Below, one piece after another: positions 18,269-29,552 of a stretch of 64,000 bases of DNA (position 1 is the first letter of the stretch; every line of letters begins with the position of its first letter). The DNA lies in NCBI GenBank assembly GCA_031291445.1, contig JARLJA010000187.1, forward strand, positions 62,001-126,000, read 5' to 3'. The notes under the pieces are model-generated. The model saw nothing but the letters and a program-made list of their open reading frames with translations, ran no database searches and had not been told where the DNA came from. Position numbers and translations under genes: made by a program. Source of the stretch: Xanthobacteraceae bacterium. Its GTDB lineage: Bacteria > Pseudomonadota > Alphaproteobacteria > Rhizobiales > Xanthobacteraceae.

Positions 18269-19677
18269 CCACTGAACCCGCCCTGCTGTCGCTGACCGAA
18301 CTGGCGTCGGCGATCGCCGACCGGACGATTTCGTCGCGGGAGGCGACGCAATCCTGCCTCGACCGCATCGCGCGGTTGCAGCCGCGCCTCAACGCCTTCA
18401 TGGCGATCGAGCCGGACGCGGCTCTCGCCGCCGCCGACGCGGCCGATGCGGCGCTGGCGCGCGGTGCCGGGCAGGGCGCACTGCACGGCGTTCCGCTTGC
18501 CCACAAGGACATGTACTACGAGGCCGGAAGGATCTCGACCTGTGGCTCGGTGATCCGCCGCGACTTCGTGGCCTCGACCACCTCGACCGCGGTGCAGCGC
18601 CTCAAGGACGCCGGCAGCGTCCGGCTGGGCACTTTGCAGATGGCGGAGTTCGCCTATGGGCCGACCGGTCACAACGCTCATTTCGGGCCGGTGCGCAACC
18701 CGTGGAATCCCGACCACATCACCGGCGGCTCGTCGTCGGGCTCCGGGGCTGCGGTCGCGGCACGGCTCACCTTTGCGTCGCTCGGCTCCGACACCGGCGG
18801 ATCGATCCGCATGCCGGCGCACTTCTGCGGGGTCACGGGGCTGAAGACGACGGTGGGGCTGATCAGCCGGGCCGGCGCCATGCCGTTGTCGCACTCTCTC
18901 GACACCGTGGGTCCGCTGGCGCGCACCGCCGAGGATTGCGCGTTGCTCGCCGGCCTGATGGCGGGCCCCGATCCGCTGGATCCCACCACGCGCGATGCGC
19001 CGGCGCCGGACTATCTGGCCGCGACGCGCGGCACGATGAAAGGCCTCACCATCGGGATTCCGTCGGCCTATTACGTCGAGGATCTCGACCCGGATGTGGA
19101 GCGGGTGCTCGACGACACGATTGCGACGCTGGCGCATGAAGGCGCGCGCATCGTGCGCGTGACCTTGCCGGAGCAGGGCGCGATCACGGCCGCGGCGCAA
19201 CTCGTGCTGGCGGTCGAGGCCGCCGGCTTCCATGCGAAGTGGATGAGGGAGCGCCCTCAGGACTATGGGCCGCAGGTCCTGATGCGGCTGCAGAACGCGC
19301 TGGCAGTTCCGGCTCTGACCTATCTCGAGGCCTTGCGCTGGCGCGGGCCGGCGCTGGCGGCGTACCTCGAGGCGACATCGGGAGTGGATGCCGTCCTCGC
19401 GCCGGCGGCTCCCGTGCCGGCGCCGACCATCGCCGAGAGCGACGTCGGCAACCGCCCGGGCGCCGAAGCGGTGATCCAGAGGCTGTCGCGCTTCACCCGG
19501 CCGGTCAACTATCTCGGACTGCCGGCGCTGTGCGTCCCCGCCGGCGTCAGCAGATCGGGATTGCCGATCGGGCTGCAGATCATCGGGCGGCCGTTCGGCG
19601 AGGCCGAGATCCTGCGGGTCGGTGCCGCGTTCCAGCGCGCCACCGACTTTCACACCCGCATGCCCGACCTCCCGTGA
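18265..19677 (+). CDS. Amidase signature family hydrolase (AtzE-like)
   Basis: A 470-residue amidase with the Ser-cisSer-Lys triad: K81 in PLAHKD, the GGSSSGSGAA motif at 154-162 and nucleophile S180 in SDTGGSIRMP. Family members hydrolyse amides, releasing ammonia. The small AtzG-like partner overlaps it at the start, and the second ATPase gene overlaps it at the end (GTGA at 19674-19677). In a peptide-type transporter operon with a sigma54 promoter it probably hydrolyses the imported amide in the cytoplasm. The precise substrate is unknown; it need not be 1-carboxybiuret as in AtzE. Confidence 0.88.
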   Translation: MTTEPALLSLTELASAIADRTISSREATQSCLDRIARLQPRLNAFMAIEPDAALAAADAADAALARGAGQGALHGVPLAHKDMYYEAGRISTCGSVIRRDFVASTTSTAVQRLKDAGSVRLGTLQMAEFAYGPTGHNAHFGPVRNPWNPDHITGGSSSGSGAAVAARLTFASLGSDTGGSIRMPAHFCGVTGLKTTVGLISRAGAMPLSHSLDTVGPLARTAEDCALLAGLMAGPDPLDPTTRDAPAPDYLAATRGTMKGLTIGIPSAYYVEDLDPDVERVLDDTIATLAHEGARIVRVTLPEQGAITAAAQLVLAVEAAGFHAKWMRERPQDYGPQVLMRLQNALAVPALTYLEALRWRGPALAAYLEATSGVDAVLAPAAPVPAPTIAESDVGNRPGAEAVIQRLSRFTRPVNYLGLPALCVPAGVSRSGLPIGLQIIGRPFGEAEILRVGAAFQRATDFHTRMPDLP

Positions 19678-20660
19678 CGGGCCTGGTCGAGGTCAGGAAC
19701 CTGATCGTGCGCTTCTCCGGCGAGCGCACGGTCCACGCCGTGAACGATGTCGATCTCACGTTGGAGCAGGGCGAGGTCCTGGGTCTGCTCGGGGAATCCG
19801 GTTCGGGCAAGAGCGTCACCTTGCGCGCCCTGATGCGGCTGTTGCCGAAGAAACGCGCGCAGATTTCCGGCAGCATCAGCATCGGCGGCCGCGACGTGCT
19901 GGCGCTCGACGACGATCAGCTCTCCGCGTTCCGGGGGCAGGTCGTCTCCATGATCTTCCAGGAGCCCGGCCTTGCGCTCGACCCGGTCTACACCATCGGC
20001 GACCAGATCGCCGAGACGGTGATGCGGCATGAGGGCAGGAGCCGGTCGGAGGCGATGGCGCGGGCGCTGGACATGCTCGAGGTGGTGCGAATTCCGTCGG
20101 CGAAGCGCCGCCTTGCGTCCTACCCGCACGAAATGTCCGGCGGCATGCGACAGCGGGCGATGATCGCGCTGGCGCTGGCGTGCCGGCCGAAGCTCCTGCT
20201 CGCGGACGAACCGACCACGGCGCTGGACGCCACCGTGCAGATCCAGATCCTGCTGCTGCTGCGCGAACTGCAACGCGAGTTCGGGATGTCGATCATTTTC
20301 GTCACCCACGACATCGGGGTCGCGACCGAAATCTGCGACCGCATTTCGGTGATGTATGCCGGCCAGATCGTTGAAACCGGTGCGTGCCGAGACATCGTCC
20401 GCACCCCGGCCCATCCCTATCCGCGCGGGCTCCTGGCGTCCACCGTGCGCGGCGCCCGCCGTGACGCGCCGCTGGGGGCGATCCCCGGAGCTCCGCCGTC
20501 CCTCGACGTCGCGCCGGTGAACTGTTCGTTCGCGCCGCGGTGTCCGAACGCCGAAGCAAGATGTCTCGCGGCGCGCCCACCGGCTATCGAGGTTGCGCCT
20601 GGTCACCTGGCAAGCTGTGTGCTGGCGCAGCCGGCCTCGTCCGAACCCCTTCCCGGGTGA
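19674..20660 (+). CDS. Peptide-type ABC transporter ATPase (DppD-like)
   Basis: A 328-residue ATPase starting at a GTG that overlaps the amidase stop. Walker A GESGSGKS is at 41-48, the signature SGGMRQRAMIAL near 156-167 and Walker B LLLADEPTTALD near 178-189. The C-terminal oligopeptide extension includes CSFAPRCPNAEARC. It completes the transporter of 13365-18016, so both ATPases of one importer flank the amidase genes. Confidence 0.92.
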   Translation: MTGLVEVRNLIVRFSGERTVHAVNDVDLTLEQGEVLGLLGESGSGKSVTLRALMRLLPKKRAQISGSISIGGRDVLALDDDQLSAFRGQVVSMIFQEPGLALDPVYTIGDQIAETVMRHEGRSRSEAMARALDMLEVVRIPSAKRRLASYPHEMSGGMRQRAMIALALACRPKLLLADEPTTALDATVQIQILLLLRELQREFGMSIIFVTHDIGVATEICDRISVMYAGQIVETGACRDIVRTPAHPYPRGLLASTVRGARRDAPLGAIPGAPPSLDVAPVNCSFAPRCPNAEARCLAARPPAIEVAPGHLASCVLAQPASSEPLPG

Positions 20661-20663
20661 TGG

Positions 20664-21962
20664 CTAGTGTGCGGGGCGGGCCTGTGGTCGCGTCTCCGGC
20701 ATCAGTGCCCACATGATCACGAGGCCGAACGCGGCGATCGCCGCCAGTCCAACGAACGCCGCCCTGACGCCGAAGTGATCGGCAACGAATCCCGCCAGTG
20801 TCGTGCTGACCGATGCGCCGATGCCTGCGGCGGTGCCGACGACACCCTGGGCGAAATTGAAGTGGCTGCTGCCGAATGCGACATCGGCAACCGTCAGCGG
20901 GATCAGCACGCCGAACACCGCGGCAGTGAGACCATCGAACAGCTGAACGGCGGCAAGCAGGTGAGCATCGGTTACGGCGGCGAACAGGATGCCGCGGACG
21001 GCCAAGGCCGCGAAGCCCGCCAGCAACAACGGGCGCCGCCCCACTTTCTGCGCCAGGCGGCCGACGGTCGGGGAGCTCAGCGCCACGATCGCTTGCGGTA
21101 CGATGATGCAGGCCGCGATCAGCGCCGGGGCCCAGCCCGGGGAGCGGGAGGTGACGACACCGGCCATCAGCGGCAGCAATGCCGCATTCGCGAGTTGCAG
21201 CATCAAGACGCCCAGCGCGAACACGATCAGCGGGCGCTGGCGCAACAGGGTCCCCAGGCGCGTGGCCTCGGGATCTGGGCGTTCCCGCACCACGGTTCCG
21301 TGCGCCTCATCGGGATTGATGTCGTTGCCCCGGATCTGTGACAAGGCGAGGAGCGTCGGTGCCGCCAGCGCCACGGTGACGAGAAATACCGATCGGCTGG
21401 TCAGGTAGTAGCCGCAGGCCCCCATCAATGCCGCGGCGCCGCCATTGCCGAGCGATGCGTAACGGGCGTTGCGCCCCAGCCGCTCGCCGATGCCATCCGG
21501 GCCGACGATCCCGAGGCTGATTGCCGCGATCGCCGGGCCCAGCACGCAACTGGCAGCGGCGTGGACGACCGCCGCCGCGACAACCACCGGGAAGATCGGC
21601 CATGCCGCATAGCCCAGGGCGCTGATGGCGATCAGCGCGACGGAGAGTCCCGCCACCGTGCGCTCGGATCGCGCGGCGTCGACGATCACGCCGCCGGGCA
21701 TTTGACCAAGCAGGCCGATCAGGCTCCCGATCGTCAAGACCAGGCCGATCTCGACCTGCGTCCACTTCTGCGTGGTCAGGTAGACGGTGACGAACGGGCC
21801 GAACCCGGTCTGCACGTCCGCCAGGAAAAAGATGAACCAGTCGAGCCCGCGCTGGCTTTGGCGTGATGGCGTCCGGATCCCACGATCGGAGCCAGGTTCC
21901 GGCCCGGGCGCGGCTCCCGCGCCGGCGTGGTCGCTGCCTCGGGGATCGACGATGCGGGTCAT
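20664..21962 (-). CDS. MFS transporter
   Basis: A protein of about 432 residues with about 12 transmembrane segments in two six-helix halves separated by a polar loop (about residues 215-240). The MFS loop motif appears as GRLAQKVGRRPLL in the second half. The first 40 residues are polar and cytoplasmic. The substrate cannot be read; homologues are drug or metabolite exporters. The frame begins with GTG 21974; ATG 21962 is the chosen start, and either lies within 16 bases of the PRC-barrel gene stop. It converges on the peptide ABC operon, three bases apart. Confidence 0.85.
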   Translation of the reverse strand: MTRIVDPRGSDHAGAGAAPGPEPGSDRGIRTPSRQSQRGLDWFIFFLADVQTGFGPFVTVYLTTQKWTQVEIGLVLTIGSLIGLLGQMPGGVIVDAARSERTVAGLSVALIAISALGYAAWPIFPVVVAAAVVHAAASCVLGPAIAAISLGIVGPDGIGERLGRNARYASLGNGGAAALMGACGYYLTSRSVFLVTVALAAPTLLALSQIRGNDINPDEAHGTVVRERPDPEATRLGTLLRQRPLIVFALGVLMLQLANAALLPLMAGVVTSRSPGWAPALIAACIIVPQAIVALSSPTVGRLAQKVGRRPLLLAGFAALAVRGILFAAVTDAHLLAAVQLFDGLTAAVFGVLIPLTVADVAFGSSHFNFAQGVVGTAAGIGASVSTTLAGFVADHFGVRAAFVGLAAIAAFGLVIMWALMPETRPQARPAH

Positions 21963-21977
21963 GAGATCCAGCACGAT

Positions 21978-22484
21978 CTATTTGTCCGGAGGAAACTGGA
22001 GCGGCTCGAGATTGCCCGACGCGCCGAGCACGACGATCGGCTGGTCCTCCTTGTATTCGGGCGCGGTCTTGACCTGGTCGCGCGACAAATCCAGCGTGAT
22101 GCTCTCGCTCTTGTTGGTCACGCTCCAGAAGCGCAGCGCGCTCCAGTCGACCACGATCCTGCGGCTGCCGACGCCGAGAAAGCCGCCGAAGTCGATCACC
22201 GCGCCGCGGGGAGTTCCGCTGCGGTCGACGATCACGTCGACCAGGCGACCCATGTCTTCCTTGGCCGGGCTGCGTACGTAGCGCCCGAGAATGCCGTGAG
22301 CCTCGTTGGCCTCGATCACGGTGATTGACGGTGGCGCGGTCGGCGGTGGCGTTGCCGGCGCGGCAGCGGCCGGCGGGGGAGCGGAAACAGGGCTGGGCGC
22401 GGCGTCGTCGCCGCGCGCTGCCGCGGCACCAAGCACGACTATCGCAAACCCCAGCAGGGTCATCGTCAAACGAAACGATCTCAT
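21978..22484 (-). CDS. Exported PRC-barrel domain protein
   Basis: A 168-residue protein with a signal peptide (FRLTMTLLGFAIVVLGAAAARG) then a proline/alanine-rich spacer (residues about 28-52) and a PRC-barrel domain (residues about 60-150, with GRLVDVIVDRSGTPRGAV and DWSALRF). PRC barrels act in photosynthetic reaction centres and as general anchoring domains in rhizobial periplasmic proteins. Role unknown. Start 22484 is the ATG that gives the signal peptide. It is 13 bases after the debranching-enzyme gene and is probably co-transcribed with it. Confidence 0.8.
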   Translation of the reverse strand: MRSFRLTMTLLGFAIVVLGAAAARGDDAAPSPVSAPPPAAAAPATPPPTAPPSITVIEANEAHGILGRYVRSPAKEDMGRLVDVIVDRSGTPRGAVIDFGGFLGVGSRRIVVDWSALRFWSVTNKSESITLDLSRDQVKTAPEYKEDQPIVVLGASGNLEPLQFPPDK

Positions 22485-22497
22485 GTGTGCTCCGAAA

Positions 22498-24699
22498 TCA
22501 GTTGGCCAGCAGGAGCGAAACCCGAATCTCGCCCCGTGTTCGCAGCACCTCCATGGCGACGATGCCGTCGTGGCGACGCAGCCGCAGGTCGACGCTCGAG
22601 TCACGCAGCCACAGGTTGCGCAGGATCACCTCGTTGAGAAACGGTGGCAGCCGTGGGTTGCGCAGCCGGATCTCGTTGCGGTCGGCATCGAATTCGATGC
22701 CGAGAGCGGCCTCCAGCAGGGTGAACGGCGTGGCGCTGGCCCAGGCCTGCGGCGCGCAGGCGACCGGGTAGAGCGTCGGACCGCGCTGCGGCTCGCGCCG
22801 GAAGCCGCAGAACAGCTCCGGCAGCCGGCGCAGATCCATGTAGCTCGCGGCATCGAACAGGCCTTTGAAAATCTGCTCGACGCCATGTTTCAGGCCGTAG
22901 CGCGCAAGGCCCAATGCGATCAGGGCGTTGTCGTGGGGCCAGATCGAGCCGTCGTGGTAGGACATCGGGTTGTAGCGGGCCTCGCCGTGGGCGACGGTCC
23001 TGATACCCCAGCCGGTGAAGAAGTGCGGCCGCATCAAGTCGGCCGCGACCAGCTTCGCCCGGTCCGGCCGCACCATGCCGCTGAACAGCACCTGGCCCGC
23101 GTTCGAGGTCCGCACCTCGCAGCGCCGCTTGGCGCCGTCGAGCGCGAGCGCATAGGTCCCGAGCTCGGGGCACCAGAAAGCGTCTTCGAACTGCCGGGCG
23201 AGGCGATCGGCTTCCGCGTCGAGCGCGCCTGCGCGGTCGGCGAGCCCGAGCCGCCGGGCGCCGCGCGCGGCCAGGCGCTTGGCCGCGAACACGTAGCCCT
23301 GCACTTCGGCGAGCGCGATGTGGCCCTCGGCGAGGCGGCCGTCGGCATGGAAGATCGCGTCGTAGGAATCCTTCCAGCCCTGGTTGGCGAGGCCGAGCTC
23401 GGTAGCCCGCCGATACTCGACAAAGCCATCGCCATCAGGATCGCCAGGGCCTGCAATCCATCCCAGGGCCGCCTCGATCGCCGGCCACAGTTCCGAGAGC
23501 GTGGCATCGTCGCCGGTGCGCTCGACATAGAGGCCCGCCAGCATGACGAACAGCGGCGTCGCGTCGACGCTGCCGTAGTACTGCCGGAACGGGACCTCGC
23601 CCAGCGCCGACATCTCGCCGCCGCGCATTTCGTGCAGAATCTTGCCGGGCTCGGCGTCGGCGTGCGGATCGGTGGCGCTGGCTTGATAGGCGGCAAGCCG
23701 GCGCAGCACGCCGCGCGCAACGCGCGGATCGATCCACAGCATCTGCAGAGCCGTGATCAGACCGTCGCGACCGAACGTGGTCGAATACCAGGGAATGCCT
23801 GCATAGGGGTAGCGTCCCTGTGGAGTCTCGGTGGTCAGGATGTTCAGGTCGGCCATCGCCCGGCAAAGCACCTCGTTGAAGATGCTGTTCGAGGTCTCGA
23901 TCGAGGCGGCGTCCGCCGAGGCGCGTCGCGATTCGCGGCGGTGGTCCAGCACGGCGCGGAAGAACGGCGTCGGTGTGAACGAAGGAGGCTTGTTGCAGGA
24001 CGCCGCGACGAACAGCGATGTGGCCTCACCCGGTTCCAGCCTGATCCGGTACGTCGCCGAGTTGGCGGTGAGCGCCGTCGGCCTGGGATCGAACTGCAGC
24101 GCCGTGCTGCGGCTTTGGCCGTCAAGGCCGGTGTATTCCAGAACGGCGGTGGACGGATCACGCAGACAACTCGATGCGATTCCGCGCCGCGGGCGACGTT
24201 CGCCCCGGACTTCGAACAGGTCGGCGAAGTCGTTGTCAAACAGGAAAGTCAGCTCCAGGCTTGCGGCGCTTTCGCCGTGATTCTGCAGCCCGATGCGCTG
24301 GTAGGCGGTGCCGCGCCACAGGAAGATGGTGCGCACCAGGTGCAGCATGTCCTTTTGCAGCACGATCCGGCCGTTGCGGTAGACATCGGGATTGGTGAGA
24401 TCGACCGTCAGCGCGGAGTTGTCGTCCCGCATGTTCGAGCCGAGCAGCAGCGGCTGGACGTCGTCCAGCAGAAGCTCGAACCGGGCGAGAAACCGGGTGT
24501 CGGCGTGAAACAGTCCGTCGGGACCGCCGGCGGAGGCGCCGATGTCGCCGTGGCCGTCGAGCACGATGAACGTGTCGTCGTGCTTGAGCGCGCGGCGCGG
24601 ACGCGCCGCCGGCCCCGTCATCGGGATATAGAAGGCGGATTCCTGCACTTCAGTGCTGGCTGTAAACGCCATTCTTGGAGATGCACTTTCGGTGCTCAT
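22498..24699 (-). CDS. Glycogen debranching-like amylo-alpha-1,6-glucosidase
   Basis: A 733-residue protein: an N-terminal beta-rich domain (about 20-270, GDE_N_bis-type) and a C-terminal (alpha/alpha)6 barrel related to GH15/GH133. Conserved stretches are STTFGRDGLITALQML, GWKDSYDAI and SYHDGSIWPHDNALIALG, the region holding the catalytic acids. Likely acts on alpha-glucan branches or trehalose-type reserves. The start is ATG 24699 with GAGG upstream; GTG/ATG forms to 24750 are possible. In a stress-type neighbourhood with a glycosyltransferase and ABC exporter, osmotic or carbon-storage roles are plausible but inferred. Confidence 0.85.
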   Translation of the reverse strand: MSTESASPRMAFTASTEVQESAFYIPMTGPAARPRRALKHDDTFIVLDGHGDIGASAGGPDGLFHADTRFLARFELLLDDVQPLLLGSNMRDDNSALTVDLTNPDVYRNGRIVLQKDMLHLVRTIFLWRGTAYQRIGLQNHGESAASLELTFLFDNDFADLFEVRGERRPRRGIASSCLRDPSTAVLEYTGLDGQSRSTALQFDPRPTALTANSATYRIRLEPGEATSLFVAASCNKPPSFTPTPFFRAVLDHRRESRRASADAASIETSNSIFNEVLCRAMADLNILTTETPQGRYPYAGIPWYSTTFGRDGLITALQMLWIDPRVARGVLRRLAAYQASATDPHADAEPGKILHEMRGGEMSALGEVPFRQYYGSVDATPLFVMLAGLYVERTGDDATLSELWPAIEAALGWIAGPGDPDGDGFVEYRRATELGLANQGWKDSYDAIFHADGRLAEGHIALAEVQGYVFAAKRLAARGARRLGLADRAGALDAEADRLARQFEDAFWCPELGTYALALDGAKRRCEVRTSNAGQVLFSGMVRPDRAKLVAADLMRPHFFTGWGIRTVAHGEARYNPMSYHDGSIWPHDNALIALGLARYGLKHGVEQIFKGLFDAASYMDLRRLPELFCGFRREPQRGPTLYPVACAPQAWASATPFTLLEAALGIEFDADRNEIRLRNPRLPPFLNEVILRNLWLRDSSVDLRLRRHDGIVAMEVLRTRGEIRVSLLLAN

Positions 24700-24810
24700 G
24701 TGACCTCGCCCGGTTCGATCGAAATGGAGGATCGCGACAACGCCACGCACGTCTTGCAGACGAATGGATTGAGATGATCGTCCGGCGGAGCTGAACCGCC
24801 CGGCAGCGGT

Positions 24811-26676
24811 CTACGCCGCCTGCTGTGCCAGGCGGTTCATTTCCCGGGTCACCAGTTCGCGGTAGGGGCCATCGCCCTGCATCAGCAGGTCCGGTTCGCC
24901 GTCCTCGACGATCCGGCCGTCGCGCAACACGATGACACGGTCGAAATTGCGCAATGTGGAGAGACGGTGCGCGATCGCGATCACGGTACGACCACGCATC
25001 AGGCGGGTCAGCGCGACACGGATGGCTTCCTCCGAATCTCCGTCGAGCGCGGCGGTCGCCTCGTCAAGCAACAGGATCGGCGCGTCCTTGAGGAAGGCGC
25101 GCGCAATGGCGATGCGCTGGCGTTGCCCGCCGGAGAGCCGGACGCCGCGGTCGCCGACCGGCGTGTCGAATCCCTCGGGCAGGCCGTCGATGAAATCACA
25201 ACGGGCCGCAACGGCCGCGCGGACCACTTCCTCGTCCGACGCGTCTGGCCGACCGTAGCGGATGTTTTCCATGATGGAGCGGTGAAACAGCGAGATGTCC
25301 TGGGGCACCAGCGAAATCGCCTCGCGCAGGCTGTTTTGGGTGACCCGTGCGATGTCCTTGCCGTTGATGGCGATGCTGCCGCCGTCGATGTCATAAAAGC
25401 GCTGCAGCAGCGAGAACAGCGTCGATTTTCCGCCGCCGGACTGGCCCACCAGCCCGACCCGCTGGCCCGGCTCGATTCGCAGGTCGAGATGGTCGAACAC
25501 ACCGGCGCCGCCGGGATAGCTGAACGACACCTGCTTGAAGACGATCAGTGCGCCCGATTTCTCCAGCGGTTCGGCTTCGGGGTGGTCGCGCAGCTCGTGC
25601 GGCACCAGCAGCGTCGCGACCGCTTCCGAAAGCCTCGCCACGTGCTGGGTCACGTCGACCAGCGCGACGGCGAGATTGCGCGTCGCATGAAGGATGGAAA
25701 GGCCCAGGGTGCAGACCAGCACCACATCGCCGGTGCTCGCACCGCCGTTTTGCCACAACGTGATGGCCCAGGCCAGCAGACCGATGGTCAGCACCACCGT
25801 GACCGTCGCATGAATGAGCCGCAGCCGCTCGAGGTAGCGCAGGCTACGCCCCCTGGCATGCATCTCGCGCCCGACGGTCGCGTCGAACCTGTCGTGCTCG
25901 TAATGCAGGCCGCAGAACGCGCGCACCAGGGACAAGTTGTTGATGACGTCGACCATCTCCCCGTCGACGGCGGCGGCCTTGTCGGCGAAGTCGTCGTGCA
26001 GGGGCTTGCCGGCCGCGGCGAGACGAAACATCGCCGCCACCATCGCGCCGGCTACCACGACGAGACCGGCCGCCATCGCGACGCTGACGGTTCCGATCAG
26101 CGCAATCGCCGCCAGCGTCGCGAAGCAAGGCGGCAGCACGTTCCACACGAACATGTTCTCCACGGTGAACACGGCGTTCGACGTCGCGCTGATGCGGCTC
26201 GTCAACATCCCGGGCATGCGGTTGCTGAAATAGCTCGGCGCATGACCGGTGAGGTGCCGGAACATGTCGCGGCGCAGGTCGCCCGTCACGCCGACGAAGG
26301 TGAAACTCGCAATCCAGCTGGCGATGCGCCACATGAAGTTGTCGGCTGCGATCAGCACGAGGAGAAGACCGAAGGCAAGCCATACCGCGCCGTCCTGCGA
26401 GGGGCCGCCCGAGAGGCTGTCCACCAGAGACTTGACGCCGTATTGCGTGCCGACTGAACAGGCAACCGCAACCATGACGGCGGCGACGATGACGACATGC
26501 GCGGCGGGACGCTGACGCAGGTAACGCAGCATGAACGCAAACGGACGGTGAGCGTATGTCGACAGGCTGCTTTGCATCTGACCCGCGAATGTTCTGGAGG
26601 ACGACGCGCGTTGGCCCGCCGGTCGATCCGGCCGGGCAATACTGAGAGCGTGAGTTTGCGTCTGAATGAAGGCCAT
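24811..26676 (-). CDS. ABC exporter (transmembrane-ATPase fusion, MsbA/LipA family)
   Basis: About 621 residues: a polar start, six transmembrane segments (about 50-330) and a nucleotide-binding domain with Walker A GQSGGGKST near 416, signature LSGGQRQRIAIARAF near 525 and Walker B PILLLDEATAALD. This is the half-transporter plan that works as a homodimer and exports lipids, drugs or glycans. The substrate is unknown. The first codon seen is TTG (26679); ATG 26676 is used. It is divergent from the glycosyltransferase and about 110 bases ahead of the debranching gene. Confidence 0.88.
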   Translation of the reverse strand: MAFIQTQTHALSIARPDRPAGQRASSSRTFAGQMQSSLSTYAHRPFAFMLRYLRQRPAAHVVIVAAVMVAVACSVGTQYGVKSLVDSLSGGPSQDGAVWLAFGLLLVLIAADNFMWRIASWIASFTFVGVTGDLRRDMFRHLTGHAPSYFSNRMPGMLTSRISATSNAVFTVENMFVWNVLPPCFATLAAIALIGTVSVAMAAGLVVVAGAMVAAMFRLAAAGKPLHDDFADKAAAVDGEMVDVINNLSLVRAFCGLHYEHDRFDATVGREMHARGRSLRYLERLRLIHATVTVVLTIGLLAWAITLWQNGGASTGDVVLVCTLGLSILHATRNLAVALVDVTQHVARLSEAVATLLVPHELRDHPEAEPLEKSGALIVFKQVSFSYPGGAGVFDHLDLRIEPGQRVGLVGQSGGGKSTLFSLLQRFYDIDGGSIAINGKDIARVTQNSLREAISLVPQDISLFHRSIMENIRYGRPDASDEEVVRAAVAARCDFIDGLPEGFDTPVGDRGVRLSGGQRQRIAIARAFLKDAPILLLDEATAALDGDSEEAIRVALTRLMRGRTVIAIAHRLSTLRNFDRVIVLRDGRIVEDGEPDLLMQGDGPYRELVTREMNRLAQQAA

Positions 26677-26780
26677 CAATCGCGCGCACTATTCAGGCAT
26701 GGAGCCTCGGGGCAGCAGACGTTCGCGGTGATGCGATGACGATGGCATGGCTGTCTTTGAACAAAGAGGACGCAAGCTAA

Positions 26781-26805
26781 GGAACTACGCAATTGCGAGA
26801 ACGTT
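26781..26805 (+). promoter_or_regulatory. EcfG-type general stress promoter
   Basis: GGAAC at 26781-26785, 16 bases, then CGTT at 26802-26805, matching the alphaproteobacterial EcfG consensus GGAAC-N16/17-cGTT. Transcription would start near 26813, about 55 bases before the glycosyltransferase ATG. It suggests PhyR/EcfG-controlled expression in stress. Confidence 0.6.
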
Positions 26806-26866
26806 CCACGTCGCGCTGGCCGACGCCATCGCGGCACCTGTTCGATGGGCTCAAGAGGAGAGAGAG

Positions 26867-27934
26867 ATGCGCATCGCGCAAGTCGCCCCGCTCACCGAGG
26901 CTGTTCCACCCAAGCTCTATGGCGGCACCGAGCGGGTGGTGCACTGGTTGACCGAGGAACTGGTCGGTCTCGGTCACGACGTGACCCTGTTTGCAAGCGG
27001 AGATTCACGCACGTCGGCCAGGCTGCAGGCGACCTGGCCGAGGGCGCTGCGGCTGGATGGATCGGTCCGGGATGCCAACGCGCTTCACATGGTGATGCTG
27101 GAGAACGTGCGGCGGAAATGCGACGACGAGGAGTTCGACTTCCTGCATTTCCACCTCGACTACTACCCTTTTTCGCTGTTCAGCCGCCAGCCGACGCCGT
27201 TCGTGACCACCCTGCACGGACGTCTCGACCTTCCGGAACACCAGCCGGTCTTCAACACCTTTTCGTCGATCCCGGTGATTTCGATTTCGAACTCCCAGCG
27301 TCGTCCGGTTCCGCAGGCGAACTGGACGTCGACCATCTATCACGGCCTGCCCGAAAACCTGCTGACGCCTTTGCCGTCGTCGCCGAGCTATCTTGCCGTG
27401 CTCGGCCGGATTGCACCGGAAAAACGGGTCGATCGGGCCATCAATGTTGCCGTCCGATGCGGCATTCCGCTCAAGATCGCGGCAAAGGTCGACCCGGCCG
27501 ACCAGGATTACTACACCGAAGTGGTGCGGCCGATGATGGACCATCCTTTGGTGGAATATGTCGGCGAGATCGGTGACCATGAGAAATCCGAGTTCCTCAG
27601 CGGGGCGCTCGGCCTCCTGCTCCCGATCGACTGGCCCGAGCCGTTCGGCCTTGTCATGATCGAGGCCATGGCCTGCGGGACGCCGGTCATCGCCTATAAT
27701 CGTGGTTCCGTCGCGGAGATCATCGACGAGGGGCTTACCGGCTTCATCGTCGAGGACGAAATCAGCGCGGTGGCGGCCGTCGGCCGGCTCAGCGGGCTCG
27801 ATAGGACCGCTGTCAGGGCGCAATTCGCGGCGCGCTTCACTGCCCGGCGCATGGCGCTCGACTACCTTGCCGCCTACCGGGGTCTCATGCGTGCCGCGGA
27901 GCCGCGCATCAAGCTGGTCAGCAGCGCCGAATAG
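26867..27934 (+). CDS. Glycosyltransferase family 4 protein
   Basis: A 355-residue GT-B-fold transferase. N-terminal GGTERVVHWLTEEL is the acceptor-domain loop, and the donor site shows GRIAPEKRVDRAINVA and the EX7E-like stretch EPFGLVMIEAMACGTPVIA. It moves a sugar from a nucleotide-sugar to an acceptor that cannot be identified. The ATG at 26867 follows AAGAGGAG; an earlier frame start (26747) would place the gene's start upstream of the EcfG promoter, so it is rejected. Probably part of a stress-protective glycan or trehalose-like pathway. Confidence 0.88.
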   Translation: MRIAQVAPLTEAVPPKLYGGTERVVHWLTEELVGLGHDVTLFASGDSRTSARLQATWPRALRLDGSVRDANALHMVMLENVRRKCDDEEFDFLHFHLDYYPFSLFSRQPTPFVTTLHGRLDLPEHQPVFNTFSSIPVISISNSQRRPVPQANWTSTIYHGLPENLLTPLPSSPSYLAVLGRIAPEKRVDRAINVAVRCGIPLKIAAKVDPADQDYYTEVVRPMMDHPLVEYVGEIGDHEKSEFLSGALGLLLPIDWPEPFGLVMIEAMACGTPVIAYNRGSVAEIIDEGLTGFIVEDEISAVAAVGRLSGLDRTAVRAQFAARFTARRMALDYLAAYRGLMRAAEPRIKLVSSAE

Positions 27935-27950
27935 ACGGCCCCCTGGGCGT

Positions 27951-29552
<1,602 letters not shown>

